Source: Tunturiibacter gelidiferens
GTDB taxonomy: Bacteria; Acidobacteriota; Terriglobia; Terriglobales; Acidobacteriaceae
Assembly (NCBI RefSeq): GCF_014201335.1
Contig: NZ_JACHEB010000003.1
Coordinates: forward strand, 518,052-582,051
Length of the DNA: 64,000 nt
Reading direction: 5' to 3'
The notes beneath the pieces are model-generated. The model saw only the letters and a list, made by a program, of their open reading frames with translations, did not search any database and was not told where the DNA came from. A program made the translations under genes and the position numbers. Every line of letters begins with the position of its first letter. Within the stretch, counting starts at the first letter, position 1. Of this stretch, positions 1 through 8,061 are shown one piece after another.

Positions 1-510
1 CGTCTGAGTGATGACGTCAAAGTCTACCCCGGTCCCAAAGATGTTCTTGCCTAGGAAGCCCTTCGCGTAAGCGTCGGCAACGGCTTTTTCGACGATCTTA
101 AGCAGATAGCGGTACTCGCCCCGCAGATAGATGAAGCCGAGCTTGGAGCCGATGGCGAGACCGGCAATCATCGTGCCTTCAATGACGGAGTGGGGATCGT
201 GCAGGAAGAGGACGTGATCTTTACAAGTGCCGGGCTCGGATTCGTCGCCGTTGACCAAGACGTACTTCGGCTTCTCCGATTGCTTCGGGACGAAAGACCA
301 CTTCATGCCCGTCGGAAATCCAGCACCACCGCGGCCGCGCAGACCACTGGCCTTCATCTCGTTGATGATCCACTCTGGTCCCTTAGCGATGGCTTCCTGA
401 ACAGCCTTATAGCCGTCGAGTTCAACGTACTTGTCGATGTCGGCGGCACCCTGGCCAAAGCGACGGGAGACTACCTTGACTTCATCGGGATGCGAGACGA
501 GTGTTGGCAT
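1..510 (-). CDS. nuoF: NADH-quinone oxidoreductase subunit F (partial, N-terminal 170 residues)
   Basis: This is the start of the complex I subunit that binds NADH, FMN and a 4Fe-4S cluster, at the cytoplasmic tip of the peripheral arm. The gene runs off the left edge of the window. Reading from an ATG at 510, the visible protein contains the glycine-rich FMN/NADH motif GRGGAGFPTG at about residues 59-68, followed by an NGDESEPG segment. Both are hallmarks of NuoF. Its start directly abuts the nuoE stop codon (511-513), so the two are probably translationally coupled. The binding motifs are intact as far as they can be seen; the C-terminal 4Fe-4S cysteines lie outside the window. Confidence 0.95.
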   Translation of the reverse strand, partial: MPTLVSHPDEVKVVSRRFGQGAADIDKYVELDGYKAVQEAIAKGPEWIINEMKASGLRGRGGAGFPTGMKWSFVPKQSEKPKYVLVNGDESEPGTCKDHVLFLHDPHSVIEGTMIAGLAIGSKLGFIYLRGEYRYLLKIVEKAVADAYAKGFLGKNIFGTGVDFDVITQT

Positions 511-1020
511 TTACTTCACGTCCTTTCCCTGGCCGTCGCGATACATCTGGAAGAGGACATCCACCTTCTCAGGCGTGAGGTCATCGTGGAAGTCGTAATT
601 GATCTGAATAGCGGGTGCCCAGCAACAGGCTCCGATGCACTCAACTTCTTCCAGAGAAAAGACGCCGTCCGATGTCGTTTCTTTATGTCCGATGCCGAGT
701 TTGTGTTTGCAGTGGTCGAGGATCTCGTAGCCACCACGGAGCATGCAGGAGATGTTGGTGCAGACCTGCACGTTGTACTTGCCTGCAGGCTTGGTGCGCA
801 GCATGGAGTAGTACGAAAGCACGTTGCGAACGTCCAACTCCAGAAGGCCGATGCGTTCCGCAATCTCCGCGATCACAGCATCGGAGACGTAGCCGACCTC
901 ATCCTGCGCGTAGAGCAGCATGGGGACGAGCGCAGAGCGCCTGAGCGGGTAGATGGTAACGAGTTTGTCGAAGCGGGCGGCCAGCTCCGGCGAAAAGATC
1001 GTATTGGCTATTTCACTCAC
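511..1020 (-). CDS. nuoE: NADH-quinone oxidoreductase subunit E
   Basis: This is the 24-kDa-type complex I subunit, which carries the 2Fe-2S cluster N1a next to NuoF. The 169-residue length is normal. The four cluster cysteines are visible as C87-x4-C92 and C128-x3-C132 (CIGAC) in a thioredoxin-like fold. The start is a GTG at 1020, which overlaps the 3' end of the preceding small ORF by 8 bp. The stop codon touches the nuoF start. It is part of the minus-strand nuo operon and is presumably co-transcribed from a promoter upstream of nuoA. Confidence 0.96.
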   Translation of the reverse strand: MSEIANTIFSPELAARFDKLVTIYPLRRSALVPMLLYAQDEVGYVSDAVIAEIAERIGLLELDVRNVLSYYSMLRTKPAGKYNVQVCTNISCMLRGGYEILDHCKHKLGIGHKETTSDGVFSLEEVECIGACCWAPAIQINYDFHDDLTPEKVDVLFQMYRDGQGKDVK

Positions 1021-1315
1021 TCTGCATCATCTCCCGCGCCAGCCGTTCGGCGGCAAGGTCCATCTCTTCGGCGATACCGTTCAGTTTAACCGTTCCATCT
1101 TCCTGCATCTCGAACGTGGAACGACCACCGTCACTCAATTCCATCATCTCGTGCGTGAAGCGAAGCCATCGGCTTGCCACACGAAGTGTAATCTCTTCAG
1201 CTCCAACTTCGACTACTGCGTGATGCGTGCTATTCATTCCGTGGGCGGCGGCGTAAGACCGAAGCAGTGAAGCCCACGAGGTCCAAAGTTCAGCTCTGAG
1301 GCGTGCTTCGAGCAT
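1013..1315 (-). CDS. hypothetical protein between nuoD and nuoE
   Basis: This 100-residue ORF sits in the nuo operon. It starts 6 bp after the nuoD stop and overlaps nuoE by 8 bp, so it is very probably translated. It has no signal peptide, membrane segment or cysteine motif. The protein is soluble and acidic, rich in Leu, Glu and Arg, with predicted helix at both ends (residues 1-25 and 78-100) and a strand-like middle. It matches no standard Nuo subunit that I recognise. The tight operon packing suggests a complex I accessory or assembly role, but that is inference from position only. Confidence 0.75.
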   Translation of the reverse strand: MLEARLRAELWTSWASLLRSYAAAHGMNSTHHAVVEVGAEEITLRVASRWLRFTHEMMELSDGGRSTFEMQEDGTVKLNGIAEEMDLAAERLAREMMQSE

Positions 1316-1321
1316 CAGAGG

Positions 1322-2599
1322 TTAGCGGTCGATCTCGCCAAGAACGATATCGATCGATCCGATGACGGCGACGACATCGGCGAGGAGACGGCCTTTGCAC
1401 ATGGTTTCAAGCGCCTGCAGCGTGGCGAATCCCGGGTTGCGCATATGCACGCGATAGGGCTTGGCGGTTCCGTCGGAGACGACGTAGTAGTTCATCATGC
1501 CGTGTGGCGCTTCGACGGAGCTGGTCGCCTCACCAGCAGGAACACCAAAACCTTCGGTCACAATCTTGAAGTGATGGATGAGAGATTCCATCTGGGTCTT
1601 CATCTGTTCGCGGTTGGGAAGGATGATCTTCGGTGCGTCCGCTACGATGGGTCCTTCGGGAAGACCGTCGAGAGCCTGAAGACAGATCTTGACCGACTCA
1701 CGAAACTCCTGCATGCGGACTATGTATCGCGCCCAGACGTCGCCAACATCCGAAACCGGCACGTTGAACTGGAACTTCTCGTAGCCGGAGTAAGGCATGT
1801 CGCGGCGGACGTCGAAGTCGACGCCGGAAGCGCGCAGAGGCGGTCCGGTCACGCCCAAGGCAATTGCGTCTTCTGCCGAAAGGTGGCCGACGCCCTTGAG
1901 GCGGTTCATCCAGATCGGATTCGTCTGCAGTAGGCCTTCATACTCCTCTACGTGCGCGGGGAAGTTTTTGAGGAAGGTACGGATCTTGGCGTAGATATCT
2001 CGCGGCGGTTCGACGCTGAGGCCGCCGACGCGGACGTAGCTGGTCATCATGCGCTGTCCCGCTACTGCTTCGAAGATACGCAGCAGGTCCTCGCGCTCAC
2101 GGAAGCAGTAGAGGAAGACGGTGAGCGCGCCGATATCCATGGCGTGGGTGCCGAGCCAGACCAGGTGCGACTGGATACGTGTGAGTTCGTTGAACAGGAC
2201 ACGAAGATACTGTGCACGCTCGGGAATCTCCAGCCCCAACAACTTCTCAACCGCAAGAGCGTAGGCGAGATTGTTGGTCATGGGACAGAGATAGTCGATG
2301 CGGTCGGTCATGGGGACTACCTGCTGGTAAAACTTCGCCTCGCAGGTCTTCTCGATGCCGGTGTGAAGATAACCAATGTCCGGGGCCAGCCCGACGATGG
2401 TCTCGCCATCGACTTCGATGACTAGCCGGAGAACGCCATGGGTCGACGGGTGTTGCGGACCCATGTTGATGATCATGGTCTGATCGCTGGGGGGAGGGTT
2501 CTGGCGATTCCGCGCTGAGTTGGCGATCAAGTCGTCAATGCCCGGGTTAATAGCATTAACAGGCGTCACTCCGGGAAGTTCTTCAACAGGGGGAGTCAT
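1322..2599 (-). CDS. nuoD: NADH-quinone oxidoreductase subunit D
   Basis: This is the 49-kDa subunit of complex I, which together with NuoB forms the quinone-binding pocket in the connecting arm. The 425-residue protein has the family signatures NMGPQHPSTHGVLR near residue 46, the DIGYLHTGIEK block, and the C-terminal DIVLGEIDR end. It has a slightly extended N-terminus (about 40 residues) before the conserved core. The ATG at 2599 overlaps the nuoC stop by one base (TAATG). NuoC and NuoD are separate proteins here, not fused as in E. coli. Confidence 0.97.
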   Translation of the reverse strand: MTPPVEELPGVTPVNAINPGIDDLIANSARNRQNPPPSDQTMIINMGPQHPSTHGVLRLVIEVDGETIVGLAPDIGYLHTGIEKTCEAKFYQQVVPMTDRIDYLCPMTNNLAYALAVEKLLGLEIPERAQYLRVLFNELTRIQSHLVWLGTHAMDIGALTVFLYCFREREDLLRIFEAVAGQRMMTSYVRVGGLSVEPPRDIYAKIRTFLKNFPAHVEEYEGLLQTNPIWMNRLKGVGHLSAEDAIALGVTGPPLRASGVDFDVRRDMPYSGYEKFQFNVPVSDVGDVWARYIVRMQEFRESVKICLQALDGLPEGPIVADAPKIILPNREQMKTQMESLIHHFKIVTEGFGVPAGEATSSVEAPHGMMNYYVVSDGTAKPYRVHMRNPGFATLQALETMCKGRLLADVVAVIGSIDIVLGEIDR

Positions 2600-3090
2600 T
2601 AGCGGTAGCCCTCCACGGGGTAGTCCTTGCGTAATGGATGCCCCTTCCAGTCTTCCGGCATCATGATTCGACGAAGGTTGGGATGGCCACTGAAGTGAAC
2701 CCCAAAGAGGTCGAAGACTTCGCGCTCATAGAAGTTGGCGGCGGGCCATACCGAAGTAATGCTGTCGAGGGAAGGCCCCTCCCCATCGAGTCGAACGACA
2801 AGGCGAATCCGCTGCTTCAACTTGTGCGAAAGAATGCTGTACGAGATCTGAAAGCGCGGCTCGGAGGGGTACCAGTCGACCGCGGTGACATCCTCAAAGA
2901 AGTTGTAGCCAGCTTGTTGAACCGCCGTCGCCGCCGCGATGATGTTCTCGCGAGCCACAGTAATGGTGAGTTCGCCTCGGTCGAATTTGGCATCGGTTGC
3001 AAGGTCGGCGAGGGCCTTTACAGCCGCGTTCTCAGGATGCGCCTCGAAGACGGCCTGTTTGCCTTTGATGGCAGAGGCTGGATCGTACAT
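2599..3090 (-). CDS. nuoC: NADH-quinone oxidoreductase subunit C
   Basis: This is the 30-kDa subunit of the complex I hydrophilic arm. At 163 residues it is a normal length for an unfused NuoC. The diagnostic region is near the C-terminus: ANFYEREVFDLFGVHFSGHP followed by LRRIMMPEDWKGHPLRKDYP, the classic Complex1_30kDa signature. It starts with ATG at 3090, overlapping the nuoA stop by one base. Normally nuoB lies between nuoA and nuoC, but here the two genes touch and there is no room for it. Confidence 0.96.
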   Translation of the reverse strand: MYDPASAIKGKQAVFEAHPENAAVKALADLATDAKFDRGELTITVARENIIAAATAVQQAGYNFFEDVTAVDWYPSEPRFQISYSILSHKLKQRIRLVVRLDGEGPSLDSITSVWPAANFYEREVFDLFGVHFSGHPNLRRIMMPEDWKGHPLRKDYPVEGYR

Positions 3091-3503
3091 TAGAGGTCCC
3101 CTTTATCGTTCGCCCAGTCCAAAATGCCTTTCTTCCAGACGTAGAACAGACCTACAGCAACGAAACCGAGGTAAACGAGCATCTCGTAGAAGCCGAACAT
3201 GCGTGAGCCGGTAATGGCGGGTAGGCGACGGAAGATCACGGCCCAGGGAAGCATGAAGACGGCTTCGACATCGAAGAGGATGAACAGCATGGCGACCATG
3301 TAGAAGCGGACGGTGAAGCGGCCGCGCGCGTCGCCGATCGCGTCCATTCCGCACTCGTAAGCTTGGGCCTTGGTGCGTGAATTTTTATGTTTTCCAACGA
3401 AAAACGAGGCGCCCACCATGCCAACAGCAAGTCCGAGGGCGACCAGGACCTGAAGCACGAGTGGAAGGTAGTTCCAAATGTAGGGGTAACTGTGCATGGC
3501 CAT
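3090..3503 (-). CDS. nuoA: NADH-quinone oxidoreductase subunit A
   Basis: This is a membrane subunit of complex I with three transmembrane helices, at about residues 10-32, 64-86 and 95-118. The conserved loop YECGMDAIGDARGRFTVRFY between helices 1 and 2 identifies the family. I place the start at the ATG at 3503, preceded by an AG-rich stretch; an upstream in-frame TTG at 3530 is also possible, and an internal ATG lies at 3497. It is the first gene of the visible nuo operon. The region immediately upstream (3504-3560) is too short to show a clear promoter. Confidence 0.94.
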   Translation of the reverse strand: MAMHSYPYIWNYLPLVLQVLVALGLAVGMVGASFFVGKHKNSRTKAQAYECGMDAIGDARGRFTVRFYMVAMLFILFDVEAVFMLPWAVIFRRLPAITGSRMFGFYEMLVYLGFVAVGLFYVWKKGILDWANDKGDL

Positions 3504-3560
3504 CTTCGACTCTAAGATTGCGGCTGGCAAGTGTCAAGCGATTGTCGGGATGGTGTGCGG

Positions 3561-4523
3561 CTATCGAAGTAATGCTATGTACATATTGATCAAATGATTA
3601 CCGAACAATGCGCTCACCAGTCCACCAATGCAAAGAAAGCTCCCGAAGGCGAGTCTTGAGGTCGCTCCAGCCCTGCCACGTGACAAAAGAACAGCCCCAT
3701 AGACCGCAGCAGCCAGGGTTCCGACGAAGAGCGAAAGGATCGCCGGCCAGAAGCCAAGGAACGCGGCGATCATGGCGAGCAGCTTCACATCGCCAAGGCC
3801 CATGCCATCGCGATGACGGATCGCTCGATAGGCCCAACGGACAAGCAGAAGCAGAAGTGCGGCTCCACAGATGGCTGCTACGCGACCGAAGATGAGGCTC
3901 TCGGGGCCAGTGAAAAATAAATTGCCGTGGTCCGTGACGCCGCCTGGACTGGTGAGCTGAATGTGGTGATTGCTCAGGACGACCTGATCTTCGTTTGGCC
4001 CGAGGAAGAGCGCCTGCGTGCAGATAAGAAAGAGCGCAATGGCAATGCCGCCAAGCGTGAAGGAATCAGGGAGAGTCATGGTTTGCCAATCCATGACCAT
4101 AAGCCCGATGAGCAGAAAGCCGAGGATCAGAAGTCCAGCTTCTTCGATCCCAAAGTTGATATACCAGCCGGCTAGATCGCGAGGGGGCGCTACACGGAAG
4201 GAGATGGTCCTGGCGATACTTATCGCTATTTGCAGAAACCAAACCGCGACAGCAAGTTCGACTAAGAGATAACGCCATGGAATTGCCGCCTGGCAATCGC
4301 GGCAGCGTGCTCTCAGGAAAAGCCAGCTAAGTATGGGAATGTTGTCATACCAGCGAATGGCAGCGCCGCATTGCGGGCACTTGGAACGAGGGCGGACTAC
4401 CGATTGGTGTTGTGGAAGACGTGAAATGCATACATTCAAAAAACTACCGAAGAGAAGTCCGATGATTGGAAGCCCGATAATGCAGACCAGCGAAACGGTT
4501 TGAATAATGCCAGCTGTATCCAC
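3561..4523 (-). CDS. pilD: prepilin peptidase (A24 family)
   Basis: This polytopic membrane aspartyl protease cleaves and N-methylates type IV prepilins or type II secretion pseudopilins. The cytoplasmic loop has the zinc-binding cysteine pairs CPQC and CRDC. The two catalytic aspartates are visible in MDWQTMTLPD and GMGLGDVKLL. The open frame continues upstream to a TTG at 4670, but that part overlaps the porin gene and lacks conserved features. A GTG at 4523 gives a normal 320-residue protein, although no good ribosome site precedes it, so the start is uncertain. No pilin genes are adjacent. Confidence 0.9.
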   Translation of the reverse strand: MDTAGIIQTVSLVCIIGLPIIGLLFGSFLNVCISRLPQHQSVVRPRSKCPQCGAAIRWYDNIPILSWLFLRARCRDCQAAIPWRYLLVELAVAVWFLQIAISIARTISFRVAPPRDLAGWYINFGIEEAGLLILGFLLIGLMVMDWQTMTLPDSFTLGGIAIALFLICTQALFLGPNEDQVVLSNHHIQLTSPGGVTDHGNLFFTGPESLIFGRVAAICGAALLLLLVRWAYRAIRHRDGMGLGDVKLLAMIAAFLGFWPAILSLFVGTLAAAVYGAVLLSRGRAGATSRLAFGSFLCIGGLVSALFGNHLINMYIALLR

Positions 4524-4638
4524 TGAATGAGTATACGGTTTTGCGACCGTGCCTACAGAACATGCTAAAAGCGGAAGTCCAGACCTAAGCCTCGTCAATC
4601 GAAGACTTTGCACTAAAAAGTATGGGTAGGCGCTATGC

Positions 4639-6117
4639 CTAGAAGTCCACGTGCATCCGGACAGATTCAACCAGCACGGGACCGCGGTCTTTGTTGTAGC
4701 CGGGATGATCTATGAACTGAAGGTCAAGCGCGTAGTAGAGTCCGCGCCACGCGTGCATGTTGTAGTAGCTTTCGAGGATGTCCTCGCGGGCATAGTTCAG
4801 GTTGCCGTCGCCCAGGAGAAAACCCAGGCCGCCCAGCTTCAGATACTCCTGATGATCTTTTTTGATGGCGTTCGAGACGAATGCCAATCCGACCTTGTCG
4901 TTAGGCCTGGACCACCTGCGGCCGGAGTAGTCGCCACCAAACTCTACAGTCTGATCGACTTCGGTATAAGCAAAAGACTCATGCTGGCCTTCGTTCCATC
5001 CGAAGCGGCCAAACATCCGTATGTTCTCGGTTAGCTCCTGTTCGAAGTTCAAGGTGAAGCCGTACTTCACCTCGCTGAACTTCTCAACGTTCTGGATGAC
5101 TGGCCGCGTGCCCACCCCGGCAAGAAACTCCTTATTAGCGTCACGATACAAACCCATGTCAGCGTGGTTCACGTAGCTCAAGATGCGGAGAGCGCCTTTG
5201 CGTTCGGCCGGTTGCAGACTGCCCAGAAGCGATTTGCGAAGCTCGAACTCCCAGTTCTGTCCGCTGGCACGGCGCAGTGCCCAATCCAGATCGATGCCAT
5301 TGGCCACGGTGGGCATCAGTGCGAGAGCGTATCGCGCGGACCATACTTTGTCGTCGTACTCGCTGACGACGCCGTAGGTGTAGCCCCGAGTGTCGGCGGC
5401 ATAGTCCCAAGCGCCGTTATTGTCGACGGTCCAGTTCATGAACTGCAGGTGGCTATCGCTGCCGATGCTGTTGATGTCGAGAAAGTCGGGTAGGCTCATC
5501 TTGCCAACATGAAACTCCAGGCGGCGCTCCGGCACCTCGGTGGCAAGAGAAAACTGTGTTCGGGTGTTCGGTACCATCTTGTCGGTAAAGCCGATGGTCT
5601 GGTGAACCTGCGCGCGGGCCATGTAGGGCGTCGAACCAAGATTAGGATTGCGGACGACATCGAGATTGGTAAAGCCCGCGAGGCCCAAGGCTTCACTGTC
5701 GCCTCTGCCACCCGCGGACTCAAGATCAAAGAGGCCGTCCATCGCGAACTTTGGGTTACGGATCGCCTGCGCGGCGAGATAGAGCGTGCCAAGCAGAGAG
5801 GTCTTGTATTCGCCGCGCGGTAGCAGGCTGTTGGGACCCTGATAAGGGGAGTGAAAGGGCCCATGCGCTTGAAAGATAATGTTCGCCTGACCGCCGATGA
5901 GGAAACGTGAATCTTTCCAGTGCGGAAACATGGTCGGCGTCGTGTCGTCATCCGGGTCCGTCGATTTATCCGCCTCAACGGAGGGAGCCGGAGCGTCGAT
6001 CTGTGGGGCCTGCGTGTCTGTTGCGGACGGGGCCTGCGCGGCCAGAATAAGGGGGGCTAAGAGCCACAAGATGTACGCGCCCACAAGCAGGCAGCTTCGG
6101 TTGAGGTTCCGTGTCAT
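4639..6117 (-). CDS. carbohydrate porin, OprB family
   Basis: This is an outer-membrane beta-barrel expected to pass sugars. The 492-residue protein has a signal peptide (about residues 1-27, ending LILAAQA), a Pro/Asp-rich linker to about residue 60, then a barrel with many aromatic alternations. It ends in HVDF, a terminal phenylalanine as expected for BAM-dependent insertion. The segments GLFDLESAGGRGDSEALGL and VGKMSLPDFLDIN resemble OprB/carbohydrate-selective porins. It diverges from the RcnR/FrmR-like regulator at 6270, with 152 bp between. A shared or metal-dependent control region is possible but unproven. Confidence 0.8.
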   Translation of the reverse strand: MTRNLNRSCLLVGAYILWLLAPLILAAQAPSATDTQAPQIDAPAPSVEADKSTDPDDDTTPTMFPHWKDSRFLIGGQANIIFQAHGPFHSPYQGPNSLLPRGEYKTSLLGTLYLAAQAIRNPKFAMDGLFDLESAGGRGDSEALGLAGFTNLDVVRNPNLGSTPYMARAQVHQTIGFTDKMVPNTRTQFSLATEVPERRLEFHVGKMSLPDFLDINSIGSDSHLQFMNWTVDNNGAWDYAADTRGYTYGVVSEYDDKVWSARYALALMPTVANGIDLDWALRRASGQNWEFELRKSLLGSLQPAERKGALRILSYVNHADMGLYRDANKEFLAGVGTRPVIQNVEKFSEVKYGFTLNFEQELTENIRMFGRFGWNEGQHESFAYTEVDQTVEFGGDYSGRRWSRPNDKVGLAFVSNAIKKDHQEYLKLGGLGFLLGDGNLNYAREDILESYYNMHAWRGLYYALDLQFIDHPGYNKDRGPVLVESVRMHVDF

Positions 6118-6209
6118 TGAACTGTTATCTTCAGGCCTGAAAGTGAACAGAATGCAAATTGTTCAGGCGAATGAGACCCTTTCGAAGGCGCGATGGTCCG
6201 GGGCGTGAA

Positions 6210-6253
6210 TTGTTTTTGCTTGTTCCCTCGAGATAGTATACCCCGGTAGGGTA
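6210..6253 (+). promoter_or_regulatory. promoter with CsoR/RcnR-type operator
   Basis: A -35-like TTGTTT lies at 6210-6215 and a -10-like TAGTAT at 6234-6239, with an 18-bp spacer. Overlapping the expected transcription start is an inverted repeat of TACCC, five bases, GGGTA (6239-6253). G/C-tract palindromes of this kind are the known operators of the CsoR/RcnR/FrmR family. The gene begins 16 bp downstream, so autorepression is the simple reading. Confidence 0.65.
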
Positions 6254-6269
6254 CACAGGAGTTGAGTAA

Positions 6270-6545
6270 ATGTCTCATACCAAATCCGCTCAAATTAAAT
6301 TGCTAAACCGAGTCAAAAAAATCCGTGGTCAGATAGATCGCGTAGATCGTACCCTGGCTTCAGAGGATCATGATTGCGCAGAAGTGCTAATGCTGCTCGC
6401 GACGGCGCGTGGCGGAATCAACGGGTTGATGGCTGAGGTTCTTGAGGATCATATCCGGCTGCATCTGCTGCGGGATGGACACGCCCCTCTAACTCCGGAG
6501 TTAGGCGAAGATTTGATCGACCTAGTCCGGGCTTATCTGAAATGA
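6270..6545 (+). CDS. metal-sensing transcriptional repressor, RcnR/FrmR (DUF156) family
   Basis: This 91-residue all-helical repressor belongs to the CsoR/RcnR/FrmR family. These proteins bind DNA as tetramers and release it on binding metal or reacting with formaldehyde. By alignment from memory with E. coli RcnR, the sensor residues His3, Cys36, His61 and His65 are all present, which is the nickel/cobalt-type set. FrmR lacks the His3 and His65 equivalents, yet the C-terminal part (GLMAEVLE, LVRAYLK) is FrmR-like. No exporter or dehydrogenase gene lies downstream, so the target is probably itself, perhaps the divergent porin, or genes elsewhere. Function as a metal sensor is inferred. Confidence 0.88.
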   Translation: MSHTKSAQIKLLNRVKKIRGQIDRVDRTLASEDHDCAEVLMLLATARGGINGLMAEVLEDHIRLHLLRDGHAPLTPELGEDLIDLVRAYLK

Positions 6546-6608
6546 CAGAGATGCTTTGTCTTTCAACATCACGAGACTCAGCGCTTCATCGCTGCACTGA
6601 AACGTGAC

Positions 6609-6830
6609 TCAGTTGGACTTCGCTCCAACGACGACCAAACCAATTCCAGCCAGCAACGCCACCGTGCTAAGGATAGGAGACAGTGGGAGCGTGTCCTGAG
6701 TTTTATGTGAGATTTGAACCGGCCCTGCGTCGACAACTTTCTTCTCGTGGGTAAACGAGAGTCCGCCGGTAGCGTACCCGATGATTCCAAGGACGATAAG
6801 GAGAATTCCAACAATGGTTGTTGCTTTCAT
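6609..6830 (-). CDS. small two-helix membrane protein (DUF3185-like)
   Basis: This 73-residue protein has two transmembrane helices, at about residues 4-21 (TTIVGILLIVLGIIGYATGG) and 52-70 (LSTVALLAGIGLVVVGAKS), with a roughly 30-residue hydrophilic loop between. The start at 6830 is chosen because an AAGAAAGG ribosome site precedes it; the open frame extends to 7016, but that extension lacks features. It resembles the small DUF3185-type membrane proteins of unknown function. It is a single-gene unit, convergent with the metal regulator. Confidence 0.75.
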   Translation of the reverse strand: MKATTIVGILLIVLGIIGYATGGLSFTHEKKVVDAGPVQISHKTQDTLPLSPILSTVALLAGIGLVVVGAKSN

Positions 6831-7025
6831 AGGTCGACCTTTCTTCTTTGAGCGAGGATCGCGACTTCCAGCTCTGATGCCGACTACAACCTGTGCAGAT
6901 GTATGTCGCTGCAGCTTTGCAGGCACACTTGCATGCAACCGAGCCTCGGAGTAATCTGCTTTTACACGGGAAAGGAGGATGGTCCAGCCTATGAAAATTG
7001 ACAGTAGTAGTTGCACAACAATACG

Positions 7026-7187
7026 TGAGGTGACTGAGGCTTAGAGCGTCCATAGCTCTAGTCCTGGCGGTCTTTGTAGTCGAAAGTCCACGCCGAGGCC
7101 AAGTCCGAGTATGGACGCCTCAGGTCAATCTCAACAGTTCACCGCCAGACGGCTCGCTGCTCTCTTTAGAGTGCGAGCCGTTTGCGT
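7026..7187 (+). ncRNA. candidate structured small RNA upstream of thiG
   Basis: A rod-like fold is visible in an otherwise gene-free stretch. Stacked stems pair TGAG 7026-7029 with 7130-7133, TGAC 7031-7034 with 7124-7127, TGAG 7035-7038 with 7119-7122, and a perfect 9-bp stem GCGTCCATA 7046-7054 with 7110-7118. An inner hairpin pairs CCTGGCG 7063-7069 with 7091-7098 and CTTT with AAAG around a 7-nt loop. A perfect -35 TTGACA lies at 6998-7003, though the -10 is weak. A terminator hairpin ends the unit at about 7187. Length and rod shape recall 6S RNA, but it could also be a thiG leader. It has no TPP-riboswitch motif. Confidence 0.5.
7149..7187 (+). terminator. Rho-independent terminator
   Basis: A perfect 9-bp stem, ACGGCTCGC at 7149-7157 with GCGAGCCGT at 7173-7181, closes a 15-nt loop and is followed by TTTGCGTTTT. 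It lies 33 bp before thiG. It would end the upstream candidate RNA, or act as an attenuator for thiG. Confidence 0.75.
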
Positions 7188-7219
7188 TTTACCCGCATCC
7201 TAACGGTAGGATATTAATC

Positions 7220-7990
7220 ATGAAACCTCTGGTGATTGCAGGACGAGCCTTTCAGTCGCGGTTGATCGTTGGTACAGGAAAGTACAGAGATGGCGCTGAG
7301 ACCCAGGCTGCCATCGAAGCCTCGGGAGCTGAGATGGTGACCGTCGCGGTCCGCCGGGTTAACCTCGACCGATCGAGTGAGTCTCTCCTCGATTTCATCG
7401 ATCCCAGGCGCTATTTTCTGCTGCCCAATACGGCCGGGTGCTACACCGCGGACGAGGCGATTCGCGCTGCACGTCTTGGGCGCGAGGTGGGGCTGTCGGA
7501 TTGGGTCAAGATCGAGGTCATTGGGGATCAGCAGACGCTCTATCCCGACGTGCAGGCGACACTCGAGGCGACCCGCGTACTGGTCAAAGAAGGCTTTACC
7601 GTGTTGCCCTATACCTCGGACGATATTGTCTTCGCCAAGCGGCTGATCGACGCGGGTGCAGCGGCCGTCATGCCTCTCGGTGCGCCCATTGGCAGCGGGC
7701 TCGGACTGCAGAATACGGCCAATCTGCGCATTCTGCGGGAGCTGATCACTGAGGTCCCGTTGATCGTAGACGCAGGAGTGGGAACCGCCTCCGATGCTGC
7801 CGTTGCAATGGAGTTGGGATTCGATGCCGTATTGATGAACACCGCAATCGCAGTCGCCAAAGACCCTTTGTTGATGGCCGAAGCCATGCAGCATGCGGTT
7901 TTGGCGGGGCGGCAAGCCTTTCTGGCAGGCAGAATGCCGCGCAAGCTTTATGCCACCGCTAGTTCGCCGCTTGAAGGAATTTCTCGCTAG
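7220..7990 (+). CDS. thiG: thiazole synthase
   Basis: ThiG makes the thiazole phosphate moiety of thiamine from 1-deoxyxylulose-5-phosphate, dehydroglycine and ThiS-thiocarboxylate. The 256-residue protein is full length. The Schiff-base lysine is in [11 protein letters not shown] (K97), and the phosphate-binding end of the TIM barrel is visible in [28 protein letters not shown]. The normal partner genes (thiS, thiF, thiH or thiO, thiC, thiE) are not adjacent, which is unusual because thiS commonly precedes thiG. A terminator and a possible structured leader lie just upstream. Confidence 0.96.
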   Translation: MKPLVIAGRAFQSRLIVGTGKYRDGAETQAAIEASGAEMVTVAVRRVNLDRSSESLLDFIDPRRYFLLPNTAGCYTADEAIRAARLGREVGLSDWVKIEVIGDQQTLYPDVQATLEATRVLVKEGFTVLPYTSDDIVFAKRLIDAGAAAVMPLGAPIGSGLGLQNTANLRILRELITEVPLIVDAGVGTASDAAVAMELGFDAVLMNTAIAVAKDPLLMAEAMQHAVLAGRQAFLAGRMPRKLYATASSPLEGISR

Positions 7991-8061
7991 TGAGCAACAA
8001 TCCTGCGGTGGACTCAACTTCGATAGTCCGAAGCTGCCGCGAGATGCAGTAAACTTCGCCC

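Noticed and set aside
190..1089. Long plus-strand ORF opposite nuoE and nuoF
   Set aside because: It is a shadow of the complex I genes; the minus-strand proteins have clear family motifs.
7026..7220. TPP riboswitch before thiG
   Set aside because: None of the conserved TPP aptamer motifs (CTGAGA, the ACCTGA region, or GGGAA near the end) is present in the right arrangement.
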